Of a DNA stretch of 64,000 nucleotides, positions 57,835-64,000 are shown in pieces. Under the pieces are notes generated by a model, which saw nothing but the letters and a program-made list of their open reading frames with translations, was not told where the DNA came from and searched no databases. Made by a program: the position numbers and the translations under genes. Each line of letters starts with the position of its first letter. The first letter of the stretch is position 1. This DNA is from Metabacillus dongyingensis (GTDB taxonomy: Bacteria; Bacillota; Bacilli; Bacillales; Bacillaceae), in NCBI RefSeq assembly GCF_019933155.2, contig NZ_CP082944.1, positions 2,234,001 through 2,298,000 on the forward strand. Reading direction: 5' to 3'.

Positions 57835-57894
57835 GCAATCTGTGCAAAACTTAAGGGTAAACACACACCATTTGAGAGAAGGTATAAGCGAAGC

Positions 57895-58689
57895 ATGAAA
57901 CTATTATTTGTAGGAGATGTAGTAGGATCTCCAGGTAGAGATATGATAAAAGAATATTTGCCAAAGCTAAAACGTAAATACAGACCGTCCCTGACGATTG
58001 TAAACGGAGAGAATGCAGCACACGGAAAAGGGATTACTGAAAAGATTTATCACGAGCTGAATCAGGCTGGCGCACAGGTTGTGACAATGGGAAATCATAC
58101 ATGGGATAAGCGGGAAATCTTTGAATTTATTGATAATTATCCAAATCTAATCCGTCCTGCGAATTTTCCTGAAGGCACTCCGGGTAACGGCATTACATAT
58201 ATAACTTGCGACGGCAAAGAAATCGCTGTGATTAACTTACAGGGACGAACGTTCTTGGCGCCTATTGATTGTCCATTTAAAAAAGCGGATGAGCTGATTG
58301 AAGAAGCTAAAAAGAGAACATCCATCATTTTTGTGGATTTTCATGCTGAAGCAACGAGTGAGAAGCAGGCCATGGGCTGGTATTTGGACGGAGAAGTGAC
58401 GGCCGTTGTTGGAACTCATACTCACGTTCAAACGGCAGATGAGCGAATTCTTGATCAGGGGACTGCTTTTATCACAGATGTGGGCATGACAGGCCCTTAT
58501 GATGGCATCTTGGGAGTAGAGAGAGAGGCGGTCATAAAACGTTTCCTGACTAGCCTCCCTGTGCGATTTGAGGTAACTGAAGGCAAGGCGCAGCTGAGCG
58601 CAGTAGTAATCGATGTTCAAGAAAAAACAGGCAGAGCCTTGAAAATTGACCGCATTTTAATTAATGACGATCATATGTTTTTTGAATAG
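57895..58689 (+). CDS. ymdB: Metallophosphodiesterase YmdB
   Basis: A 264-residue calcineurin-like phosphodiesterase. Metal-binding motifs are LFVGDVVGSPGRD, NGENAAHGKG, GNHTWDKREI, FHAEATSEKQAMGW and VGTHTHVQTADE. B. subtilis YmdB hydrolyses 2',3'-cyclic nucleotides and affects biofilm versus motility decisions. It lies directly after rny, but behind a terminator. AGAGAAGG is a loose ribosome binding site. Confidence 0.95.
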   Translation: MKLLFVGDVVGSPGRDMIKEYLPKLKRKYRPSLTIVNGENAAHGKGITEKIYHELNQAGAQVVTMGNHTWDKREIFEFIDNYPNLIRPANFPEGTPGNGITYITCDGKEIAVINLQGRTFLAPIDCPFKKADELIEEAKKRTSIIFVDFHAEATSEKQAMGWYLDGEVTAVVGTHTHVQTADERILDQGTAFITDVGMTGPYDGILGVEREAVIKRFLTSLPVRFEVTEGKAQLSAVVIDVQEKTGRALKIDRILINDDHMFFE

Positions 58690-58728
58690 AATATATATTT
58701 AGAAATTTTAGAAAAAATAATGAACCAA

Positions 58729-58758
58729 GCAGGAATACTAGTTCCCTCTAGTGAATAT
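58729..58758 (+). promoter_or_regulatory. Sigma-H promoter of spoVS
   Basis: GCAGGAATA (58729-58737), a 12-bp spacer and AGTGAATAT (58750-58758) fit the sigma-H consensus RnAGGAWWW and RnnGAATWW at every defined position. spoVS is known to be sigma-H dependent in B. subtilis. The leader of about 120 nt contains no gene. Confidence 0.8.
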
Positions 58759-58888
58759 AGTATCAATGGAATGGCTGTGAAAGAGGTTCAGAAGGCTTCA
58801 TAAAGGGGATGGGCCCTCCGAACAGATCTAATAAGGCATGATCCAATGTACATTCACGATCTATTGAAAAATAAGGGGGATACTAGAA

Positions 58889-59149
58889 ATGGAAATATTA
58901 AAAGTTTCAGCAAAGTCCAATCCTAACTCTGTAGCGGGAGCACTAGCAGGTGTCCTGCGTGAAAGAGGCGCTGCCGAAATCCAGGCAATTGGAGCTGGAG
59001 CACTTAACCAGGCTGTAAAAGCAGTAGCTATTGCCAGAGGGTTTGTTGCCCCGAGCGGTGTTGATTTAATCTGTATTCCTGCCTTTACGGATATTCTCAT
59101 TGATGGAGAAGAGCGTACGGCCATTAAATTAATTATTGAGCCTCGTTAA
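58889..59149 (+). CDS. spoVS: Stage V sporulation protein S
   Basis: An 86-residue Alba-fold protein, almost invariant in spore formers. It reads MEILKVSAKSNPNSVAGALA and includes GAGALNQAVKAVAIARGFVAPSG and LICIPAFTDILIDGEERTAIK (in parts). It affects septum formation and coat assembly; homologues bind nucleic acid. TAAGGGGGAT precedes ATG 58889. The codon use suggests good expression. Confidence 0.97.
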   Translation: MEILKVSAKSNPNSVAGALAGVLRERGAAEIQAIGAGALNQAVKAVAIARGFVAPSGVDLICIPAFTDILIDGEERTAIKLIIEPR

Positions 59150-59164
59150 ATAGACAAAATGATC

Positions 59165-59200
59165 AACCTGTTTGCGGGTCACGCAAACAGGTTTGTTTTT
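59165..59200 (+). terminator. spoVS terminator
   Basis: Perfect 12-bp stem AACCTGTTTGCG (59165-59176) and CGCAAACAGGTT (59182-59193), then TGTTTTT. Confidence 0.92.
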
Positions 59201-59400
59201 ATTTCGCACTTTTCATATCCTTTTCAATCATAGATCACTAAATAAATGACTTTTGGATTTTTTTCATCATAAACGGGAGTTGATTCCGTAACAGTTTTTA
59301 CAGGAAAAGAGCACCATATAAAGTTTATTAGGTGAACGATTTTCATACAGAAATTTTTTACGAACACAGTCCTTTATTTATCTTTAGGAGAGATGATGAC

Positions 59401-60318
59401 GTGCGTATTTTTGATGCTCATTGTGATTTGCTCTATCAATTATGGCGCAGGCCTGAAATTAGTGAATGGAATGACATGAATCTGCATGTCACCATTGAAA
59501 AGCTATTTCAGTTTGGAGCAAAAGTCCAGTGCTTTGCCATCTTTATACCAGTTGATGTCACGAATAAATTAGAAGCCGCCTTTGCACAGGCTTCCATCTT
59601 TTATGATCGGATTATTAATGGGTTTGAAAAGATCATACATTTAAGGACAAAACAGGATCTTCTTGCATTAAAGGATGATGAAATTGGAGCCATTTTGACA
59701 CTTGAAGGCTGCGACCCGATCGGCCATGATTTAAGCCTTCTTTCCATTTTTCATCAGCTAGGTGTTAGATCCGCGGGACTGACTTGGAATTTTGCCAACT
59801 TACTTGCTGATGGAGCGCTCGAAACAAGAAATGCAGGTCTATCATTTTATGGGAGACATGTAGTCGGGAAATTAAATCATTATCACATGTGGACTGACGT
59901 ATCTCACCTTTCCGAACGAAGCTTTTGGGATGTCATTCAGCTTGCAGACCATCCGATTGCCAGTCATTCAAATTCATATGCACTGTGTCCCCATCCAAGA
60001 AATTTAAAAGACGATCAAATTAAAGCAATCGTTGCAAAAAATGGTTTGATTGGCATAACGTTCGTGCCGCAATTTACCTCTTCCCGCTCGAGGGCTTCAA
60101 TGAAGCATCTACTTAATCATTTAGATTACGTGAGTGGTCTTGCAGGAGAAAATGCTGTAGGATTTGGGTCTGATTTTGACGGGATAGATGAAACGATTGA
60201 AGGGCTTGAAGGTTATGAACAGTATCCTTACTTGCTGAATACACTCTCGAAGCATTATTCAGAAAGTCAGGTTGAAAAATTTATGTATAAAAATTTTGCT
60301 GATTCCATTCCTTTTTAG
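59401..60318 (+). CDS. Membrane dipeptidase family (M19) enzyme
   Basis: A 305-residue zinc dipeptidase of the renal dipeptidase family. The metal ligands are visible: FDAHCDLL (H-x-D), LTLEGCDPIG (Glu), the histidine regions HMWTDVSHLSE and PIASHSN, and GFGSDFDG (Asp). It has no signal peptide, so it is probably cytoplasmic despite the family name. GTG 59401 is the likely start (AGGAG at 59386-59390, MRIFDAHCD); in-frame GTG 59332 would add a non-conserved stretch. The substrate is unknown. The 180-base gap before it shows nothing more than AT-rich sequence. Confidence 0.9.
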   Translation: MRIFDAHCDLLYQLWRRPEISEWNDMNLHVTIEKLFQFGAKVQCFAIFIPVDVTNKLEAAFAQASIFYDRIINGFEKIIHLRTKQDLLALKDDEIGAILTLEGCDPIGHDLSLLSIFHQLGVRSAGLTWNFANLLADGALETRNAGLSFYGRHVVGKLNHYHMWTDVSHLSERSFWDVIQLADHPIASHSNSYALCPHPRNLKDDQIKAIVAKNGLIGITFVPQFTSSRSRASMKHLLNHLDYVSGLAGENAVGFGSDFDGIDETIEGLEGYEQYPYLLNTLSKHYSESQVEKFMYKNFADSIPF

Positions 60319-60420
60319 ACAAAGGTTCTATTGCATATCAAGTATACGGAATGAATGAATATAAGATTTGGAAAAATCAAAAAAATAAACAGCAAAAGCA
60401 TGTTTATTTCCCTGAAACGC

Positions 60421-60449
60421 TTGTTTTTTTCTCATGTTCGTTCTACAAT
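60421..60449 (+). promoter_or_regulatory. Predicted korAB promoter
   Basis: TTGTTT (60421-60426), 17-bp spacer, TACAAT (60444-60449). The leader is about 100 nt. Confidence 0.7.
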
Positions 60450-60463
60450 TGTAAACGTTTAGT
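60450..60463 (+). promoter_or_regulatory. Candidate cre (CcpA) site at korAB
   Basis: TGTAAACGTTTAGT matches 12 of 14 positions of the cre consensus TGWAANCGNTNWCA and contains the perfect palindrome TAAACGTTTA. It begins directly after the -10, where CcpA typically blocks initiation. Confidence 0.6.
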
Positions 60464-60493
60464 ACATATTCTAACAATATTTAATTCCGTGTG

Positions 60494-60505
60494 TAAGAGC
60501 TCTTA
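60494..60505. repeat. 12-bp palindrome in the korAB leader
   Basis: TAAGAGCTCTTA is a perfect palindrome about 50 bases before korA. It may be an operator or a small mRNA hairpin. Confidence 0.4.
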
Positions 60506-60554
60506 AATAGGGCGAAAAATATATGAGTGTTTCTTAAGAAGGGGTGTAGGGCAC

Positions 60555-62294
60555 ATGATCAGTCAACTTTCATGGAAAGTTGGAGGACAGCAAGGTGAAG
60601 GTATCGAAAGTACCGGAGAAGTGTTTTCAATCGCATTAAACAGAATGGGCTATTATTTATATGGTTACCGTCATTTTTCATCTCGAATTAAAGGCGGTCA
60701 TACAAATAATAAAATCCGCGTCAGCACAACTCAAGTTCGTTCTATTTCGGATGATCTTGATATATTAGTAGCTTTTGATCAGGAAACAATCGATGTGAAC
60801 GTATATGAGCTTCGCAAGGGCGGCCTTGTTCTTGCAGATTCAAAGTTTAATCCAGTGATTCCTGATGACTGCAACGCTGTTTTGTATTCCGTGCCTTTTA
60901 CAGAGATTGCCGCAGAATTAGGCACTTCATTAATGAAAAATATGGTTGCAATTGGTGCAACAAGTGCTGTGCTTGATCTTGGAACATCACAATTCCAAAA
61001 TGTCGTGCAGGAGATTTACGGAAAAAAAGGGCAGCAGATTGTTGAAAAGAATCTTGAAGCCATTAAAAAAGGCTCAGCTTATATGAAACAAGAACTGAAC
61101 TTTGACCGTGTAGATATGTATCTAGAAAAAGCGGACGGGCAAAAACGCATGTTCATGATCGGCAACGATGCGATAGCATTAGGCGCAGTTGCCGGCGGAG
61201 CACGTTTCATGGCTGCATACCCAATTACACCAGCTTCTGAAATCATGGAATATCTCATTAAGAAGCTGCCTGATTTCGGCGGTACAGTTATTCAAACAGA
61301 AGATGAAATTGCCGCTTGTACGATGGCCATTGGTGCAAACTATGCAGGCACCCGCACATTGACGGCTTCTGCAGGACCGGGGTTGTCATTGATGATGGAA
61401 GCAATCGGGCTCTCAGGCATTACAGAGCAGCCGCTGGTGATCATTGATACTCAGCGCGGCGGACCAAGTACAGGACTTCCGACGAAACAGGAGCAATCCG
61501 ATTTAATGGCGATGATTTACGGAACGCATGGAGAAATTCCGAAAATCGTCATGGCGCCAAGCACAGTACAAGAAGCATTTTACGATACAATTGAAGCTTT
61601 CAACTTAGCGGAGGAATATCAATGTCCTGTTATTTTGCTGACAGATCTTCAGCTCTCACTTGGTAAACAGTCTGTAGAACCGCTTCAATATGATAAAATC
61701 CAAATACGAAGAGGCAAGCTTGTACAGGGCGAGGAGCTGCCTGAGATAGAAAATAAAGGATACTTTAAACGATTTGAAGTAACAGAAGATGGCGTATCGC
61801 CGCGTGTAGTGCCGGGAATGAAGAATGGCATTCACCATGTTACAGGTGTTGAACATGATGAGACCGGCAAACCTTCCGAGGTGGCAACAAACCGTAAAGC
61901 CCAAATGGACAAACGTCTGCGTAAGCTGTCAGACATCAAGTTTGACACGCCCGTCCATCAAAATCTGACTCATCCTGATCCGGATGTACTATTCGTTGGA
62001 TTTAACTCTACAAGAGGCACAATTGAAGAAGCGATGATCCGCCTTGAAAATGACGGTGTAAAAGTGAATCATGCACATGTCCGTCTGCTTCATCCATTCC
62101 CGTCCGTTGAGTTGCTTCCGCTTGTTAAAGCAGCTAAAAAGGTTGTAGTGGTAGAAAATAATGCAACTGGACAGCTTGCTAGTCTTATAAAAATGAATGT
62201 GGGTCATGCAGAGAAAATTTCCAGTATTCTTAAATATGATGGAAATCCGCTCTTGCCGCATGAAGTTCATTCAAAATGCAAGGAGTTGTTCTAA
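60555..62294 (+). CDS. korA: 2-oxoacid:ferredoxin oxidoreductase, fused gamma-alpha subunit
   Basis: A 579-residue subunit. The N-terminal 180 residues are the gamma domain (WKVGGQQGEGIESTGEVF, RIKGGHTNNKIRVS); the rest is the alpha (pyrimidine-binding) domain (AAYPITPASEIMEYL, QTEDEIAA, GPGLSLMMEAIGLSG, IDTQRGGPSTGLPTKQEQSDL). With KorB it oxidatively decarboxylates a 2-oxoacid, probably 2-oxoglutarate, to acyl-CoA with ferredoxin as acceptor. Pyruvate specificity cannot be excluded by eye. GAAGGGGTGTAGG precedes ATG 60555. KorB starts directly after the stop. Confidence 0.9.
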   Translation: MISQLSWKVGGQQGEGIESTGEVFSIALNRMGYYLYGYRHFSSRIKGGHTNNKIRVSTTQVRSISDDLDILVAFDQETIDVNVYELRKGGLVLADSKFNPVIPDDCNAVLYSVPFTEIAAELGTSLMKNMVAIGATSAVLDLGTSQFQNVVQEIYGKKGQQIVEKNLEAIKKGSAYMKQELNFDRVDMYLEKADGQKRMFMIGNDAIALGAVAGGARFMAAYPITPASEIMEYLIKKLPDFGGTVIQTEDEIAACTMAIGANYAGTRTLTASAGPGLSLMMEAIGLSGITEQPLVIIDTQRGGPSTGLPTKQEQSDLMAMIYGTHGEIPKIVMAPSTVQEAFYDTIEAFNLAEEYQCPVILLTDLQLSLGKQSVEPLQYDKIQIRRGKLVQGEELPEIENKGYFKRFEVTEDGVSPRVVPGMKNGIHHVTGVEHDETGKPSEVATNRKAQMDKRLRKLSDIKFDTPVHQNLTHPDPDVLFVGFNSTRGTIEEAMIRLENDGVKVNHAHVRLLHPFPSVELLPLVKAAKKVVVVENNATGQLASLIKMNVGHAEKISSILKYDGNPLLPHEVHSKCKELF

Positions 62295-63161
62295 ATGGCG
62301 ACGTTTAAAGAATTTAGAAACAATGTAAAGCCTAACTGGTGCCCCGGCTGCGGAGACTTCTCTGTACAAGCCGCCATTCAGCGTGCTGCTGCAAATGCAG
62401 GCCTCGAACCTGATCAGCTTGCTGTAGTTTCAGGAATCGGATGTTCAGGCCGTATTTCGGGCTATATCAACGCTTACGGTTTCCATGGTATTCACGGCCG
62501 TTCCCTTCCAATTGCGCAAGGTGTAAAAATGGCAAATAAAGATTTAACCGTCATTGCATCAGGCGGCGACGGTGACGGATTTGCCATCGGAATGGGCCAT
62601 ACGATTCATGCCATCAGAAGAAATATTGATGTCACCTATATCGTAATGGACAATCAAATTTATGGATTGACAAAGGGCCAGACGTCTCCGCGAAGTGATG
62701 TTGGCTTCAAAACTAAGAGCACGCCGAAAGGTTCAATTGAATCTTCCTTATCAGTCATGGAAATGGCACTTACGGCAGGAGCAACATTTGTAGCACAGAG
62801 CTTCTCAACTGATTTAAAAGATTTGACGTCAATCATTGAAGCAGGGATCAATCATAAAGGATTTTCTTTAATCAACGTCTTCAGTCCATGTGTCACTTAC
62901 AATAAAATCAACACATATGACTGGTTTAAAGAAAATCTTACAAAACTTAGTGATATTGAAGGATATGACCCATCAAACCGCATGACTGCCATGCAGACTC
63001 TGATGGAGAAAAACGGACTTGTAACGGGTTTGATTTATCAAAACAAGAATCAGCCATCCTATCAGGAGCTTGTCTACAACTACAGCGAAACTCCTTTATC
63101 ACATGCCGATCTGCAAATCAGCGAAGAGAAATTCAACGAATTGCTCTCAGAATTTATGTAA
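62295..63161 (+). CDS. korB: 2-oxoacid:ferredoxin oxidoreductase, beta subunit
   Basis: A 288-residue thiamine diphosphate subunit. Cysteines for a 4Fe-4S cluster are in NWCPGCGDFS and SGIGCSGR, with a later candidate in FSPCVTYNK; the ThDP-binding GDGDGFAIG and YIVMDNQIYGLTKGQTSPRS are present. It is the catalytic partner of KorA; there is no separate ferredoxin-like delta subunit gene here. AAGGAG in the end of korA serves ATG 62295. Confidence 0.93.
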   Translation: MATFKEFRNNVKPNWCPGCGDFSVQAAIQRAAANAGLEPDQLAVVSGIGCSGRISGYINAYGFHGIHGRSLPIAQGVKMANKDLTVIASGGDGDGFAIGMGHTIHAIRRNIDVTYIVMDNQIYGLTKGQTSPRSDVGFKTKSTPKGSIESSLSVMEMALTAGATFVAQSFSTDLKDLTSIIEAGINHKGFSLINVFSPCVTYNKINTYDWFKENLTKLSDIEGYDPSNRMTAMQTLMEKNGLVTGLIYQNKNQPSYQELVYNYSETPLSHADLQISEEKFNELLSEFM

Positions 63162-63171
63162 TGAGAAAAAT

Positions 63172-63201
63172 GTCTATCCTCAGGATAGGCGTTTTTTTTT
63201 T
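63172..63201 (+). terminator. korAB terminator
   Basis: GTCTATCC (63172-63179) and GGATAGGC (63183-63190) with one G-U, 3-base loop, then nine U. Confidence 0.92.
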
Positions 63202-63292
63202 ATTGATTTTAAGTTTTATAAAAAAATAAGCGAGTTTTTTTCTCATGTGTTCAAACGTCTACACTGGGTGGACAGTCTCCTTTACACCACTA

Positions 63293-63321
63293 TTTAAGGA
63301 TGATAGAATTTCATATATACT
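63293..63321 (+). promoter_or_regulatory. Possible tdh promoter
   Basis: TTTAAG (63293-63298), 17-bp spacer, TATACT (63316-63321). The -35 is weak. Confidence 0.4.
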
Positions 63322-63360
63322 CATTAAAATAGATGTTTTTTGGAGCGAGGAGTGTTCACA

Positions 63361-64000
63361 GTGAATGGAAAAATGAAAGCAATCGTTAAGCACCGCAAAG
63401 GCTTTGGTGCTGAACTGCAGATGGTAGACATCCCTCAGATTAAAGAAAATGAAGTGCTGATCAAAGTAAAAGCTACTTCAATCTGCGGAACAGATGTTCA
63501 TATATATACATGGGATGCATGGTCGGAAAGCAGAGTGAATCCGCCTTATGTTTTTGGCCATGAATTTTCTGGAGAAGTTGTAGAAATAGGAAGTAAAGTA
63601 ACAAGCGTTGAAATCGGAGATTTTGTTTCCGCTGAAACGCATTTAGTATGCTATGAATGTCCGCAATGTTTAACAGGACAGTATCATATTTGCAAAAACA
63701 CAAAAATTATAGGTGTCGATACAGATGGATGCTTTGCAGAGTATGTGGCTTTGCCGGCAGTGAACCTTTGGAAAAATCCAAATGAAATGCCTTTTGATGT
63801 AGCATCTATTCAAGAACCGATGGGAAATGCGGTGCACACAGTTTTAGCAGGAGATGTTGCAGGGAAAAGTGTTGCTGTCATTGGATGCGGCCCTATTGGG
63901 ATTATGGCTGTAGGAGTTGCAAAAGCAGCAGGAGCATCTCAGGTCATTGCCCTTGATTTGAACGACTACCGTTTAAATTTAGCAAAAGAAATGGGCGCAA
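63361..64000 (+). CDS. tdh: L-threonine 3-dehydrogenase (partial, 5' part)
   Basis: A zinc-dependent medium-chain dehydrogenase cut by the window end after 213 codons. It begins at GTG 63361 (AGGAG 8 bases upstream) and reads MNGKMKAIVKHRKGFGAELQ. Catalytic zinc ligands are in TSICGTDVHIYTWD (Cys42) and GHEFSGEVVE; the structural zinc cysteines are in CYECPQCLTGQYHIC; the NAD site is VAVIGCGPIGIMAVGVAKAAGA. The HIYTWD and VSAETHLVC signatures point to threonine dehydrogenase over other alcohol dehydrogenases. It converts threonine to 2-amino-3-ketobutyrate. kbl is usually next but is outside. Confidence 0.9.
   Translation, partial: MNGKMKAIVKHRKGFGAELQMVDIPQIKENEVLIKVKATSICGTDVHIYTWDAWSESRVNPPYVFGHEFSGEVVEIGSKVTSVEIGDFVSAETHLVCYECPQCLTGQYHICKNTKIIGVDTDGCFAEYVALPAVNLWKNPNEMPFDVASIQEPMGNAVHTVLAGDVAGKSVAVIGCGPIGIMAVGVAKAAGASQVIALDLNDYRLNLAKEMGA

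Noticed and set aside
63250..63263. TTCAAACGTCTACA as a cre site for tdh
   Set aside because: It has three mismatches to the consensus including the leading TG, and weak dyad symmetry. Not strong enough to report as a feature.

Overview
The window is a stretch of low-GC Firmicutes chromosome from a motile, endospore-forming member of the Bacillaceae. The evidence is the gene order: the end of the fla/che operon (cheA-cheW-cheC-cheD-sigD-swrB), then rpsB-tsf-pyrH-frr-uppS-cdsA-dxr-rasP-proS-polC, the rimP-nusA-infB operon, and spoVFA/B, spoIIIE, recA, rny and spoVS. This is the Bacillus subtilis 'ylx/ymx/ymf' order almost gene for gene. It is not B. subtilis itself: a guanosine-type ABC importer (nupNOPQ) sits between ymfC and ymfF, ymfD is reduced to a remnant, and a dipeptidase, a 2-oxoacid:ferredoxin oxidoreductase and tdh follow spoVS, an arrangement I associate with the B. 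cereus/B. megaterium side of the family. The exact genus (Metabacillus or Bacillus sensu lato) cannot be fixed by reading. Every supported gene is on the plus strand.

Layout. 1-3100: chemotaxis adaptation genes, the motility sigma factor and SwrB. 3112-16989: translation (rpsB, tsf, frr, proS), UMP kinase, envelope lipid and isoprenoid synthesis (uppS, cdsA, dxr), the site-2 protease RasP and the replicative polymerase PolC. 17091-24374: rimP to ribF, with transcription elongation, initiation and ribosome maturation factors. 24378-29871: rpsO, pnpA, a deacetylase-like protein, an M16 peptidase and a PRC-barrel protein. 30018-34993: dipicolinate synthase, then asd-dapG-dapA, so the substrate-supplying enzymes sit beside the enzyme that turns their product into spore DPA. 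35101-40563: RNase J2, TepA, YlzJ, SpoIIIE. 40673-46515: GntR regulator YmfC and the NupNOPQ importer. 46622-54616: ymfD remnant, the M16 pair YmfF/YmfH, YmfI, YmfJ, YmfK, RodZ-like YmfM, PgsA and CinA. 54748-57834: recA with its LexA box, and rny. 57895-59200: ymdB and spoVS. 59401-64000: M19 dipeptidase, KorA/KorB and the start of tdh.

Functional links. RNA decay genes are prominent (pnpA, rnjB, rny), as are sporulation genes that can be tied to visible promoters: a very good sigma-H promoter before spoVS and a plausible sigma-K promoter before dpaA. Other readable control sites are a LexA box at recA, a cre site just downstream of the korAB -10, a weak CodY-like box before ymfC, and a leader ahead of rimP that contains a terminator-like hairpin.

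The window is mostly core genome, and I see no prophage, IS element, CRISPR array, tRNA or rRNA. I do not see an undescribed multi-gene system. The points most worth a second look are non-coding: two coupled upstream ORFs in the rny leader, a 94-nt region closed by a perfect 10-bp inverted repeat between rpsO and pnpA, and the rimP leader. At protein level, degenerate active sites are visible in YlxY, RNase J2 and YmfF.
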